This document shows, piece by piece, positions 34,761 through 44,183 of a stretch of DNA of 64,000 bases. The notes beneath the pieces were generated by a model. The model saw only the letters and a list, made by a program, of their open reading frames with translations. It had not been told where the DNA came from and did not search any database. The DNA lies in contig JAJRQT010000185.1 in NCBI GenBank assembly GCA_024280115.1, positions 1 to 64,000 on the forward strand. Direction: 5' to 3'. The stretch's first letter is position 1. Each line of letters starts with the position of its first letter. The translations under genes were made by a program, and so were the position numbers. Origin of the DNA: Bacteroidota bacterium (GTDB taxonomy: Bacteria > Bacteroidota > Bacteroidia > Cytophagales > Cyclobacteriaceae).

Positions 34761-35576
34761 TTATTTATTAATCCACGAACGATAAAACTCATTAAATCCC
34801 TTTAGATCGTCCACATTAATCCAATCAGCGCCTTCATCCAACAATTTTTCCCACACTTCTGTCTTGTTCGGGCATCCCCAAAACCTGACTTTTCTACCGA
34901 CTAAGTGCGCCTTTTCGATAAGTCTTTTCAACTCCGCTTCTTCAGATTCCGGCATCTCTCCTTTGCCATACCATTTAAAATAATTTCTGTAGTTGGTGCT
35001 CGCCCGGGGCATCAGGTTTACCGGATAATCTTCGGACCATTGATCAACTGCCCCATCAACATAAAAATACCTTGTTTGTTCCTTTTCAATGATGTCAATT
35101 GGTGGGCCTCCGGTGAGCAAAACTTTTATGGGGCCCCAAATCACTTCCTCACCCCGATGCCATTCGATAATGTCCAGATACTTTTCAAATAAGCTTCTAA
35201 GTGCATAATAGGTGACTTCTTTGTCAGATTTTAAATCCACCATAAGCACCAGCTGAGTGCTGTCATTTTTAAAAACAGTTCCACCATTTTGCTCAATGAT
35301 CGATCTCAAAGGATTGAGATACAATTCCTCAATGGCGGGTTTTTCATTTAATTTTTTGTCATCGTGCGTAACGACCAATCGATTATCCTGCAGAAAAACA
35401 TCAACTTCAATGCTTGTGTATCCATATTTTAATGCATCATATAAAGGCTGCTCCCTGGTATAATCATTATGGGAATGACCACTATGCAGAATTATAAAAT
35501 CCTGGGCTATCATGTAGGTATAATTAAGCGATATGAATCCGGCAATAAGTAAAAAAATAATTGGACTAGTTTTCAT
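34761..35576 (-). CDS. secreted glycerophosphodiester phosphodiesterase-like protein (PI-PLC/GDPD superfamily)
   Basis: A 271-residue exported protein; residues 1-24 are a signal peptide. The TIM-barrel motifs of the PI-PLC/GDPD superfamily are present: HSGHSHNDY at the start of the mature protein, YTSIEVDVFLQDNRLVVTHDD (metal-binding Glu and Asp plus the catalytic His), LVLMVDLKSD, and near the end KVRFWGCPN and EGADWINVDDL. Family members hydrolyse phosphodiester bonds in phospholipid head groups. The HSHNDY start resembles the AIM6-like subgroup. It is monocistronic and convergent with the acylase operon, from which the palindromic terminator separates it. Confidence 0.82.
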   Translation of the reverse strand: MKTSPIIFLLIAGFISLNYTYMIAQDFIILHSGHSHNDYTREQPLYDALKYGYTSIEVDVFLQDNRLVVTHDDKKLNEKPAIEELYLNPLRSIIEQNGGTVFKNDSTQLVLMVDLKSDKEVTYYALRSLFEKYLDIIEWHRGEEVIWGPIKVLLTGGPPIDIIEKEQTRYFYVDGAVDQWSEDYPVNLMPRASTNYRNYFKWYGKGEMPESEEAELKRLIEKAHLVGRKVRFWGCPNKTEVWEKLLDEGADWINVDDLKGFNEFYRSWINK

Positions 35577-35920
35577 GAGGTATAAATTGTGATGGATATA
35601 AAACTTCTATTATTATTGGATTTAACAATTTGTATATGGATAATCGCCTTTTTAAGAATCATGACATCTATCAATTTCCAATATAGATCGAAATATTTCC
35701 AACTTTGTTAAAATTAAAACAATATAATTTCATCTATTCCATTTTCGCAAGTACTTTTAGCTATAGTATTTCAATGTCGTTTAGTTAAGGAGATTATTGA
35801 CTTACCTCTCCCCTCCTGATCCGGCGGACAGGCCTTCACCCTCTCCAGAGAGGGATAATAGGAGCTTTACTAAACGACATTGTATTTTATTTACTAAAAG
35901 ACACTTAAAACACCATAATA
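35577..35920. other. intergenic region holding a MITE-like element
   Basis: About 340 bases between divergent genes. Apart from the element at 35772-35882 no gene or RNA is seen. The element ends 38 bases before the sulfatase start and may influence its promoter. Confidence 0.5.
35772..35882. mobile_element. MITE-like element, copy 2
   Basis: A 111-base element with ends CAATGTCGTTTAGTTAAG and, on the opposite strand, CAATGTCGTTTAGTAAAGCT, almost identical to those of the copy at 12025. It is flanked on both sides by TATTT (35767-35771 and 35883-35887), a possible 5-base target duplication. Compared with copy 1 it contains an extra block of about 22 bases (around CCTGATCCGGCGGACAGG), itself a dispersed-repeat fragment. 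Confidence 0.75.
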
Positions 35921-37462
35921 ATGAATAAGACTAATTCAATAATTTATTTTTTGTTGATATTTTCAGCAATAATCACAGGTTGTTCAACAGACAAGGAAAA
36001 ACCTAAAAAGCCAAACATCATTTACATTCTGGCCGATGATCTGGGCTACTCAGAATTAGGATGTTACGGCCAGGAAAAGATCGAAACTCCGCATATAGAC
36101 CGCCTCGCTGAAACAGGGATGAAATTTACCCAACATTACGCCGGAGCGCCGGTATGTGCTCCTTCAAGATGTGTATTGCTTACCGGAAAGCACAGTGGTC
36201 ACGCCGTAGTAAGAGGAAATGATGAATGGGCATCTCGAGGAAAGGTGTGGGACTATGTTGCTATGATTAAGGATTCAACACTCGAAGGACAAAGACCAAT
36301 GCCAGAGGGAACAGTAACAATAGGCTCTCTGTTGCAGGAAGCTGGATATAAAACAGCTATTGTCGGGAAATGGGGATTGGGAGCTCCACATACTTTAGGA
36401 ATCCCCAATAAGCAGGGCTTTGATTTTTTTTATGGATACAATTGTCAGCGGCAGGCACACACCTATTATCCTGTTCATTTATATAAAAATGAAAACCGGG
36501 TTTACCTCAATAATGACACCATTCCTCCAAATACAAAATTAGATGAAGGCGCTGATCCACTCCTCGAGGCATCCTACGCCAAATACAATCTCAATGACTA
36601 TTCCCCCGATTTAATGTTTGATGAAATCACCCAATTTGTCAATGACAATAAGGAAAATCCATTCTTTCTCTATTGGGCAACACCAATACCTCATAACCCA
36701 TTGCAGGTGCCCAAAGAATGGGTCGATAAATATGTGGCAAAATTTAGCGATGAAAAACCATATTTGGGAGAAAGGGGATATTTCCCTCACAGATATCCTC
36801 ATGCAGCTTATGCGGGAATGGTCTCCTATCTAGATGACCAGGTAGGGAAATTGGTTCAGCAACTTATGCAATTGGGTCTTTATGAGAATACGCTGATCAT
36901 CTTCACATCAGATAATGGACCTACCTATAGTGGAGGAGCAGATTCCCCCTGGTTCGATAGCGCCAAACCTTTTAAAAATGAACGGGGATGGGCCAAAGGA
37001 TATACGCATGAAGGAGGAATCAGAATTCCTATGATCGCATCCTGGCCGGGAAAAATTGCTGAGGGGAGCCAATCAGATCATATTTCTGCTTTTTGGGATG
37101 TGCTCCCTACGCTTTGTGATGTTGCAGGTTATTCAACGTCTTATCAATCTGACGGGATCAGTTTTTTACCAACGCTGATCAATTCCAAAATGCAGGAAGA
37201 GCATGAATTTCTCTATTGGGAGTTTCCGTCGTATCAGGGACAGCAAGCAGTTAGAATGGGTAAATGGAAAGGTCTGAGGTTGAATATTTTTAAAGGCAAT
37301 ATGGATATAGCGCTATTTGATCTTGAAAATGATCCCCGTGAGCAGAATGATATCGCAGCTCAACATCCTGAAATCGTGAAGAAAATAGAAGAAATTATGG
37401 TTGAACAGCACACTACTCCGGAAATCGACCGTTTTAAAATGAAAGAGCTTGGAGATATCTAA
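35921..37462 (+). CDS. sulfatase (arylsulfatase family), lipoprotein
   Basis: A 513-residue type I sulfatase. The signal peptide ends with a lipobox (IITGC). The metal-binding start is NIIYILADDLGYSELGCYG, and the formylglycine site is Cys79 in VCAPSRCVLLTGKHSG (C-x-P-S-R consensus), so maturation by a formylglycine-generating enzyme is required. FLYWATPIPHNPLQVP, TSDNGPTYSGG and the C-terminal RMGKWKGLRL follow. It removes sulfate esters from polysaccharides or other organic sulfates in the periplasm or on the surface. No second sulfatase, SusCD pair or maturase gene is adjacent, so it is not in a recognisable polysaccharide utilisation locus here. Confidence 0.92.
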   Translation: MNKTNSIIYFLLIFSAIITGCSTDKEKPKKPNIIYILADDLGYSELGCYGQEKIETPHIDRLAETGMKFTQHYAGAPVCAPSRCVLLTGKHSGHAVVRGNDEWASRGKVWDYVAMIKDSTLEGQRPMPEGTVTIGSLLQEAGYKTAIVGKWGLGAPHTLGIPNKQGFDFFYGYNCQRQAHTYYPVHLYKNENRVYLNNDTIPPNTKLDEGADPLLEASYAKYNLNDYSPDLMFDEITQFVNDNKENPFFLYWATPIPHNPLQVPKEWVDKYVAKFSDEKPYLGERGYFPHRYPHAAYAGMVSYLDDQVGKLVQQLMQLGLYENTLIIFTSDNGPTYSGGADSPWFDSAKPFKNERGWAKGYTHEGGIRIPMIASWPGKIAEGSQSDHISAFWDVLPTLCDVAGYSTSYQSDGISFLPTLINSKMQEEHEFLYWEFPSYQGQQAVRMGKWKGLRLNIFKGNMDIALFDLENDPREQNDIAAQHPEIVKKIEEIMVEQHTTPEIDRFKMKELGDI

Positions 37463-37665
37463 TTGGGAAGCATGCAGAAGTCAATTGAGATTGAAGGAAG
37501 ATTGATAATCAATCGTCTCAATACATTCACCCTTTTCTCATTCACTCTTCTATACCTTTAAACAGGGTATCCGCAACCCGTAATTGATTTAAATAACATG
37601 TCGATATTGGCCATACTGAAGTTATCTATTTTAAAACCTATTAATGAAATATTTGTTTACTCAAC

Positions 37666-38112
37666 ATGATGAATTGGAATGATGTAATCAGCTATGCAAA
37701 TAATGGCAGTCCTGCCCCGGAAAAGGAAATAAGAAAATCTGAAAAGGAATGGAGGGATCAATTAACCCCCGAACAATTTAGAATTACCAGGAAAAAGGGA
37801 ACTGAAGTGGCCTTCTCTGGGGAGCTATGCCATGTTCATGAAGAAGGGAAATACAAATGTGTTTGTTGCGACACACCTTTATTCGATTCATCAATAAAAT
37901 TTGACTCTTCTTCGGGATGGCCAAGTTTTACTGAACCCATTGTGAAAAATGCCATTAAATACAAAAAAGATGTTTCTCTTGGCATGACCCGGGTAGAAGC
38001 GATGTGTAATACCTGCGAAGCGCATCTTGGTCATGTTTTCCCCGACGGACCAAAGCCTGGCGGTTTGCGATTTTGTATTAATTCTGAGTCTATAAAACTG
38101 CTTAAAAACTAG
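37666..38112 (+). CDS. msrB: peptide-methionine (R)-S-oxide reductase
   Basis: A 148-residue repair enzyme that reduces the R form of methionine sulfoxide in proteins, using thioredoxin. Two zinc-binding Cys pairs (CVCC near residues 65-68 and CNTC near 113-116) and the SSGWPSF segment identify MsrB. The catalytic Cys is in GLRFCINSES at the end. There is no signal peptide, so it acts in the cytoplasm. The start is either the ATG at 37666 or the next one three bases on. It is monocistronic and convergent with the serine-hydrolase gene, 32 bases away. Confidence 0.93.
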   Translation: MMNWNDVISYANNGSPAPEKEIRKSEKEWRDQLTPEQFRITRKKGTEVAFSGELCHVHEEGKYKCVCCDTPLFDSSIKFDSSSGWPSFTEPIVKNAIKYKKDVSLGMTRVEAMCNTCEAHLGHVFPDGPKPGGLRFCINSESIKLLKN

Positions 38113-38144
38113 TGTAGATAAGACTACTATTCAGCCCTGGATCA

Positions 38145-40733
38145 TCACTTTTCCAAGGCCTCATAAATGATCTCCTGGATATTTGTTCTAATATTAAGCT
38201 CATACAGTTTCCTGTTTTCCCTGGTAGGATAAACCCTGTTTGAAAGAAAAATATATACAATATTATATTCCGGATCCGCCCAAGCAAAAGTCCCTGTAAA
38301 TCCAGAGTGGCCAAAGCTTGATTGACTTACGGATTTAGCTGTATTTCCATTTTCGTGGGGTTCGGGGAGCGGCCTGTCAAAACCAAGTCCTCTCCTATTA
38401 TCATTCTCAGGATATTGACACCTGGAAAATTCTTTGATTGTTTCTTCCTTTAAATATTCCTTCCCTCCAAACTTTCCGTAATTGCAATACATTTGAAAAA
38501 GCTTTGCAAGATCATTTGCATCTGCAAAAAGCCCTGCATTGGAAGAAACTCCCCCCATCATGGCAGCGCCTTCATCGTGAACTTTTCCATGAATAAGCTG
38601 CTTTCTGAAAAGCGAGTCATACTCTGTTGGAACAATCCTTTCACTGTCAAATTTTTTCGTGGGATTATAAGTTAAAGTTGTTGCTCCCAGCGGTTTATAA
38701 AAATTATTATAAATATAGTCTGTATATTGTTCACCGGTAATTGATTCAATTATATCCGGAAATAAATAGAACGTAAGACCTGAATATTTATATTTCTTTT
38801 CTCCTAATTTTGTTTTTTTTATCTGTTTGTAAATTTTCTTTTTGTAGTCTTTATGTATAAATAATCCATTAGAAATTTCGTATGGATAATCAGCAGATTG
38901 TGTAATGCTTATTGTCTTCCTTCGATACTTTCCGCTTTTCTTTATGGCAGTTTTCCAGTAAACTATATATGGCTTAATCCCCGATTGATGGGCCAAAATT
39001 TCACGAAAAGTCAACTCTTTTTTATTACTCCTTTTAAAATATTTTAAATAAGTCCCTAATGTGGCATCAAGATCAAACCTGCCTTCTTCATAGAGTTTCA
39101 TCAAGCCGGGAAGCGCCCCGGAGACCTTGGTTACCGAAGCCAAATCGTATAAGTCACTGTCAGTCACCTTGTGTAAACTGTCATAGGTATGATACCCAAA
39201 TGATTTCTTATAAACCACCTTATTGTCTTTTGCAATTAACACCTGGCATCCCGGGGCTGCCTTTATGTGTATGGCATAACTTGCAACAGAATCGATTTTG
39301 TTTAATATTCGACTATTCAAACCTGCTTCCTCAGGTAGTAAATAACTGAACCTTCCCAATCCCCTCACCGGTATTCCATATCCTTTTTTATGAATTTCAT
39401 CAATGTCCTGAGGTAACACACCAGCGGCGTCAATACCTCCAAATATTAATTGGGCTGCCAGTGCGTTCGTCAGTTGATTATCCTCATAAGCGAGGACCAG
39501 AACCGGAGCATTTAGTATTCCACTTGCATTGTGCAATAAGGCTGGATCGCCGAAAAAAGTAATCATCCCTTTCCCCGAATTATTGAGCCAGTTCATAAAG
39601 GTTGTAAATTCAGCCTCTCCATCTACATTTCCTTGTAAAAAATCAGATTCATATAATCCGGCAATAATAATATCATAGGAATTCAGTTTTGACCACAGTT
39701 CAGAGTAAGTGTTTTCAGAATTATTGTAATCGGTATAATATTGATCTACTCGCGTATAATGATTCAAGTAATCTTCAAAAATAAGGTTGCTGTCTTTTCC
39801 AATGGTGAGGCAGGCTATTTTCTTATTCTCCAACTGACTTATGGGAAGCAGACCAATATTATTCTTTAAAACAGTCAGCGAGGCGCTTGCCAATTCATGC
39901 TTGAGCAGCTTGCTTTCAATGGAGTTAAGTTCATCTTTTAGATTGGAAATGTTTACTTTCTCAACATTATCCAATCCGGCCCAATACTTTAGGGCGAGAA
40001 TCTTCCGGCAATTTTCGTTTAGCTGATTCATGAGGGTTTGATCATTTATGATTGCTTTATGAATGGATCGATGAATTTCAAGGACACTGTCTGAATCAAT
40101 CACCATCATCATTGGTTGATCTGAATCCAACATTATATTCAAATTAAAATCTTTTGCCTGATAGAATTTCACAAATCCCAATGGCAACACCTTCTGATTT
40201 ACAAACCCCTGGTTAATTTCCGACAACCGCCAGGATTCCTGTGAAGCTTGCAATAGTAAACCTTCCTTTTCAGAAATCAATCCATTAATCCCAAGGAGAT
40301 TACATTGTTTTGCGATGGCCAGACCGGTCTCATATAGCAGGTGGGGTTCAGAAATAGCCGCGAGGGTTGTGGGAGTGGCAAAACTAAATACATCATCCAA
40401 TTGCAAGCCGTACGCGTCATTTAAATATGAAAAAACGAATGCCGGTACAACCAAATCATTTTCCAGGGAATTAACCATCTGTCTATGATTTACCGGATCT
40501 TTTGTTGCTAATATTATGCCTCCATAATCAATAGAATCCACGGAATTTTCATAGTTATTTAGTATAAATACTTGACTTATGCGATCAGCAATGGAAAGTG
40601 ATTTATAAACAGAATCCACCCAAGGGTGAGAAATAAATTTATTTATGTCAATATCCTGGCATTGTGACTGGGTAGAAACAGATTGAAGTAAAATGGATAT
40701 AAATACAATTGGCAGTAGTTTCTTTAATCGCAT
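38145..40733 (-). CDS. GH3-like/beta-lactamase fusion, secreted serine hydrolase with degenerate GH3 module
   Basis: An exported protein of about 862 residues. I choose the ATG at 40733, which starts a signal peptide (LLPIVFISILLQSVST); the ATG at 40805 adds 24 poor residues. After the leader comes a region like the front of a GH3 beta-N-acetylhexosaminidase (HPWVDSVYKSLSIADRISQVF, GGIILATKDP) and a GH3 C-like part (ASASLTVLKNNIGLLPI). The block carrying the usual KHFPGHGDT motif and the nucleophile Asp is missing, so the sugar hydrolase should be inactive. The last 390 residues form a beta-lactamase/DD-peptidase fold with the S-x-x-K motif SVTK (about 533-536) and GHSGFTGT near the end. Full-length relatives have about 1,000 residues. 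It may act in cell-wall turnover. Confidence 0.82.
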   Translation of the reverse strand: MRLKKLLPIVFISILLQSVSTQSQCQDIDINKFISHPWVDSVYKSLSIADRISQVFILNNYENSVDSIDYGGIILATKDPVNHRQMVNSLENDLVVPAFVFSYLNDAYGLQLDDVFSFATPTTLAAISEPHLLYETGLAIAKQCNLLGINGLISEKEGLLLQASQESWRLSEINQGFVNQKVLPLGFVKFYQAKDFNLNIMLDSDQPMMMVIDSDSVLEIHRSIHKAIINDQTLMNQLNENCRKILALKYWAGLDNVEKVNISNLKDELNSIESKLLKHELASASLTVLKNNIGLLPISQLENKKIACLTIGKDSNLIFEDYLNHYTRVDQYYTDYNNSENTYSELWSKLNSYDIIIAGLYESDFLQGNVDGEAEFTTFMNWLNNSGKGMITFFGDPALLHNASGILNAPVLVLAYEDNQLTNALAAQLIFGGIDAAGVLPQDIDEIHKKGYGIPVRGLGRFSYLLPEEAGLNSRILNKIDSVASYAIHIKAAPGCQVLIAKDNKVVYKKSFGYHTYDSLHKVTDSDLYDLASVTKVSGALPGLMKLYEEGRFDLDATLGTYLKYFKRSNKKELTFREILAHQSGIKPYIVYWKTAIKKSGKYRRKTISITQSADYPYEISNGLFIHKDYKKKIYKQIKKTKLGEKKYKYSGLTFYLFPDIIESITGEQYTDYIYNNFYKPLGATTLTYNPTKKFDSERIVPTEYDSLFRKQLIHGKVHDEGAAMMGGVSSNAGLFADANDLAKLFQMYCNYGKFGGKEYLKEETIKEFSRCQYPENDNRRGLGFDRPLPEPHENGNTAKSVSQSSFGHSGFTGTFAWADPEYNIVYIFLSNRVYPTRENRKLYELNIRTNIQEIIYEALEK

Positions 40734-40843
40734 CGAGTTCGTGTTTCCGGCAATATAAATATTTGATAGGAACTTGGGAAGTTTTTCACAAATAAGAACC
40801 ATCAAGATTTTTACACGGACAATACAATTGTTTTTACTTTTAA

Positions 40844-40851
40844 TATCTTTG
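40844..40851 (+). promoter_or_regulatory. probable -7 box of EamA transporter gene
   Basis: TATCTTTG fits TAnnTTTG exactly and lies 22 bases before the TTG start codon of the transporter. No good -33 box at the usual spacing. The short leader supports the upstream TTG start. Confidence 0.45.
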
Positions 40852-40873
40852 AGGTTTCACAAATTTCTGGCCT

Positions 40874-41740
40874 TTGAATCATCATGAAGGAACATTTAAA
40901 ATAGGGATAGAAGCGGCTGTGTCATTGATGTTGATGGCGGCTGTGCCAGTATTTATCAAATTCACGGGTGCTAATACTTTTACGATTGGATTTTTCAGGT
41001 TGGGAATTGCCACCGGGCTATTTTTGATTTTTTTAAAACCATTTAAAACAGATAGACCTCTCAATAAATCCATGATATTTCCATTAATATCGATAGGACT
41101 ATTATTTGCACTTCACTGGCTCACATATTTTTTGAGTATTAAAAAAGCCACCGCATCAATAGGTATTTTGGGTATGTCAACCTATGGGATTCATTTGATA
41201 TTTTTAGGATGGATAATCAGAAAAAACCGGCCTGGAATATTTGATATTCTAGCCCTTATAGTGGCAATTATTGGAATGTATTTTATCATTCCGGAGTTTT
41301 CACTTTCCAATGATCATACACTTGGTATAATATTGGGTACGGTCAGTGGATTTTGTTTTGCACTTTTGCCAATTCTTCATCAACAATTCCATTTTATACC
41401 GGAGAGATTGCGCATTTTTGGGCAATTCTTCTTTGCACTGGTGATTTTTACATTCTTATTCCCGCTAACAAACTGGGAACTAAATTTTACAGATTGGTGG
41501 TCTCTATTATATCTGGCCGTATTTGGGACTTTTATCGCCCACACGCTTTGGGTGAGGGTCACAACAAAAATTTCAACAACAATCACAAGTATTATTTTTT
41601 ACCTGCTCATTCCTATGACAATGGTGTTGAGTTATTTTTGGATTGACGAGCTGATGACATTGCCAAAAATTGCGGGGGCAATCCTTATCATATCAGGGAA
41701 TTTGTTGAGTGTCTATGGGAAATTAAGAAAAAGCGATTAA
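40874..41740 (+). CDS. EamA/DMT family transporter
   Basis: A 288-residue inner-membrane protein with about ten helices in two EamA halves (FFRLGIATGLFLIFLKPF and ATASIGILGMSTYGIHL in the first half; TLGIILGTVSGFCFALLPILHQ and GAILIISGNLLSVYG in the second). DMT transporters move metabolites such as amino acids or nucleobases; the cargo here cannot be predicted. The start is a TTG at 40874 (NHHEGTFKIG follows), supported by a promoter-like box 22 bases upstream. The next ATG would remove the first helix. It is divergent from the beta-lactamase fusion gene. Confidence 0.85.
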   Translation: MNHHEGTFKIGIEAAVSLMLMAAVPVFIKFTGANTFTIGFFRLGIATGLFLIFLKPFKTDRPLNKSMIFPLISIGLLFALHWLTYFLSIKKATASIGILGMSTYGIHLIFLGWIIRKNRPGIFDILALIVAIIGMYFIIPEFSLSNDHTLGIILGTVSGFCFALLPILHQQFHFIPERLRIFGQFFFALVIFTFLFPLTNWELNFTDWWSLLYLAVFGTFIAHTLWVRVTTKISTTITSIIFYLLIPMTMVLSYFWIDELMTLPKIAGAILIISGNLLSVYGKLRKSD

Positions 41741-41832
41741 TTCAATAATTATGTATTGAAGCTTCCTCAGAAAATAGATGTGCGAAATGAAACCACCCCA
41801 GTTGGATGAATTGGATTATATTTTCTAAAAGT

Positions 41833-42363
41833 CTAATCCCTGGATTCACTTATAGATTTTAAAATGTTAAGGCCAGCCCCAAAATCTTTATCCATATTCT
41901 TTTCAAAATTCATAAATAGCTTCATAATATTCATTGGATAAGGCATTTGGCTTTTAAACCCCCATGTGACAGTTGTTGCTTCATTGTCTTCAGATAATTT
42001 CACATAGGCATCTGCTATGCTTTTAAAGGGTTTTATAAACTCTAGCTTTGTTTCCAGCAAGCTTGGTTCTTCTACATTTATAATAGTCTGGCTACCTTCT
42101 CCAACATTTTTAACATCACTTTTCCACGATTGCTTGGCCCCCGGTGTGCCGTCAACGCCAGTTAATGTTCTTTGCATATTCGGATCCCTTTCATTCCAAG
42201 GGCTCCATTTGTCCATTGCCGAAAGACTGCTTACATTTTTCCAGACCTGATCGATTGGCGCTTTGATATAAATGGATTTTTCATAATTCATATCTTTTGA
42301 AACAAATAAGGCAACAATAAGGGGGATTAATACGATGGCAACGATTATATAAATTGCAGTCAT
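41833..42363 (-). CDS. SRPBCC family protein, membrane-anchored
   Basis: A 176-residue protein. One N-terminal hydrophobic helix (residues 3-21) is followed by an SRPBCC/polyketide-cyclase-like START fold: YEKSIYIKAPIDQVWKNVSSLSAMDKWSPWNERDPN, then GAKQSWKSD, and a long C-terminal helix. These small domains bind hydrophobic ligands in a deep pocket. The role is unknown. It is a single gene, convergent with the EamA transporter. Confidence 0.82.
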   Translation of the reverse strand: MTAIYIIVAIVLIPLIVALFVSKDMNYEKSIYIKAPIDQVWKNVSSLSAMDKWSPWNERDPNMQRTLTGVDGTPGAKQSWKSDVKNVGEGSQTIINVEEPSLLETKLEFIKPFKSIADAYVKLSEDNEATTVTWGFKSQMPYPMNIMKLFMNFEKNMDKDFGAGLNILKSISESRD

Positions 42364-42640
42364 GGCGGTATTAGGTTTTAGTTAAACAATTGGTCAATTC
42401 CGAAGATATTTATTATAGTCCAATATTGCAAACTGATTATTAAAACGCAGGAAGGAATTTATACCGTGAATAATCAAATACTTCAGATTTTTTCATGGTT
42501 ATTTTTAAATATCAATGTGATTTAACTTTAATGTTTGCTTTAACAAAAAGTAGAGGGTAATCAACTTTTTTAAGGTTTCGAATGATGGAAATAGAATTAC
42601 AGCTGACAAAAATTATTAGAACTATTATAAAATTTTACTT

Positions 42641-42648
42641 TATCTTTG
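42641..42648 (+). promoter_or_regulatory. probable -7 box of FmdB-like gene
   Basis: TATCTTTG, an exact TAnnTTTG match, 30 bases before the ATG at 42679. No -33 box was recognised. Apart from this, the roughly 300 bases from 42364 hold nothing I recognise. Confidence 0.5.
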
Positions 42649-42678
42649 CGGGAATTTTGAAAACCAAATTTGAGTGAA

Positions 42679-42936
42679 ATGCCATTATATGATTACGGAT
42701 GCAAATCTTGTGGAAAGGAAAAAGAAGTTCAGCATCCAATAAGTGAGATAGGGAAAATTAAGGTTATCTGTGATGTTTGCGGACAACCAATGAAAAAACT
42801 ATTGTCAGCGCCAACATTATTAGGATTTGATGATGTTGGAAGGAGCATAAGTAAAAAAGACGCTTCAACAAAATCAGAAAAGAAAAGCACAAAAAAATCC
42901 GAAAGTAAGAAAATTGAAAAAAAAGATGCTGCCTAA
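42679..42936 (+). CDS. FmdB-type zinc-ribbon protein
   Basis: An 85-residue protein. MPLYDYGCKSCGKEKEV starts the FmdB/CxxC_CxxC_SSSS family zinc ribbon, and CDVCGQPMKKLLSAP completes the second Cys pair. The tail is low-complexity Lys/Ser/Glu. I take the ATG at 42679, since family members begin MPxYxY; a TTG at 42670 would add three residues. The zinc ribbon probably binds nucleic acid or protein, but no specific role is known. It is preceded by a good promoter -7 box. Confidence 0.85.
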   Translation: MPLYDYGCKSCGKEKEVQHPISEIGKIKVICDVCGQPMKKLLSAPTLLGFDDVGRSISKKDASTKSEKKSTKKSESKKIEKKDAA

Positions 42937-43069
42937 TATCTGACGCTCAATAACTGAATTAAGTATTTCTTTTATCATAGTATCAAAGCATAACCAAATC
43001 TTTGCCGGAAGAAAAAGAATATTTTTTGAAAATGAAATGTGTCTGAAGTACACATTTAGTGATCGGGAA

Positions 43070-43876
43070 TTATTTTAATATAAAAATAACGCTTGCATAA
43101 TATAGCGCCTTATCTTCTCCGATTCCAATAAGAATTAGTTTGGTAGGCAATTCCCATTTATAAATATTATTTACTTTTTCTTCATCCAATTCTAAAAAAT
43201 TAGGATAATCTTTTAATGCCGTTGGAGCACCATTTTTTTCTGATAAGATCTCTTTTAATTGTATTATCTGGTTCTTTATCGAAGCATCAATTGCCATTGC
43301 ATCTTCCTGGTTTCCAGACATTTCAATTTTATCGAGTCTCTTTTCTGCATTATAGTGAAGTCTTATTTTATATTCATAATCAGATATTTTAATAATACGA
43401 TTGGATGATAGTCTGGCGTCAGTCTCCGGCATACCCAAATAGAGATTTTCAATATCAAATTCTGTGGTAATATTATTTAGAGATTCAGGTTCTGATGACG
43501 CTGTCACTGTTTCTGATGGCATCGTTATTTTTTCTGTTGGCATCGTGACTAACACCAGATTTTTATACTCCTTGCGATTGGATGTATCTAATACTGAGTT
43601 TATTTGAATGTAACCTTCAAATATTCCATTCGGATAGTATTCATCTTTGCCGAAAAAATTTGACACTTTAAAGAACTCTGCATATTTACCCTTATAATTT
43701 ACCCAGGTTTCTTCCTTTAATTTCAGTAATTCAACTTTGTCATCTTTATAGCTATCATAAACTGTTGTATTAGATCTTATTAGCAACACTGACTGTGCTG
43801 TAGCTTGCCACTGTATAAACTGAAAAATTGAATAAATCAATGTTAGCCGAATAACAGAAGGATGAGCTTTGATCAT
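43070..43876 (-). CDS. secreted protein, unknown
   Basis: A 268-residue protein with an N-terminal signal peptide ending near ATAQS. Residues 35-100 have an SH3-like flavour (NTTVYDSYKDDKVELLKL, NYKGKYAEFFKV). A low-complexity Thr/Ser/Pro linker follows (VTMPTEKITMPSETVTASSE). The C-terminal part, LYLGMPETDARL onward, slightly resembles small outer-membrane assembly lipoproteins, without enough for an assignment. I do not recognise the protein. It stands alone and is divergent from the adhesin gene. Confidence 0.6.
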   Translation of the reverse strand: MIKAHPSVIRLTLIYSIFQFIQWQATAQSVLLIRSNTTVYDSYKDDKVELLKLKEETWVNYKGKYAEFFKVSNFFGKDEYYPNGIFEGYIQINSVLDTSNRKEYKNLVLVTMPTEKITMPSETVTASSEPESLNNITTEFDIENLYLGMPETDARLSSNRIIKISDYEYKIRLHYNAEKRLDKIEMSGNQEDAMAIDASIKNQIIQLKEILSEKNGAPTALKDYPNFLELDEEKVNNIYKWELPTKLILIGIGEDKALYYASVIFILK

Positions 43877-44137
43877 TTCTCTAAAATTGGTTAAGGCAAT
43901 AAAAATAGTCGGAAATTTGCCAGAGAGCTATTTTAACACTAACTTCAAAATTAATAATTATTTTTAGAAATAATTGCATTTATTTAATTTTAATCAAACA
44001 ATATTCAATTCAAATCATTATATCTTTAAATTTTGCATAAAGAATTCCTTGAATGAAACTATAAAGTTCGGTTTTCTATTGGTCTTTTGAAATTGAATTG
44101 ATATTGATCGCTTTTTTTTATTAAGGTACATAGTTTT
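43877..44137. other. AT-rich intergenic region
   Basis: Very AT-rich divergent spacing upstream of the adhesin. No gene or hairpin is supported; a minus-strand frame crossing the adhesin start is a shadow. Confidence 0.5.
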
Positions 44138-44145
44138 TATATTTG
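44138..44145 (+). promoter_or_regulatory. probable -7 box of adhesin gene
   Basis: TATATTTG matches TAnnTTTG and lies 38 bases before the ATG. The -33 position is a T tract. Confidence 0.4.
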
Positions 44146-44183
44146 TACCAGTTGCTAAAACAAAATTAATTAAAATTATAATC

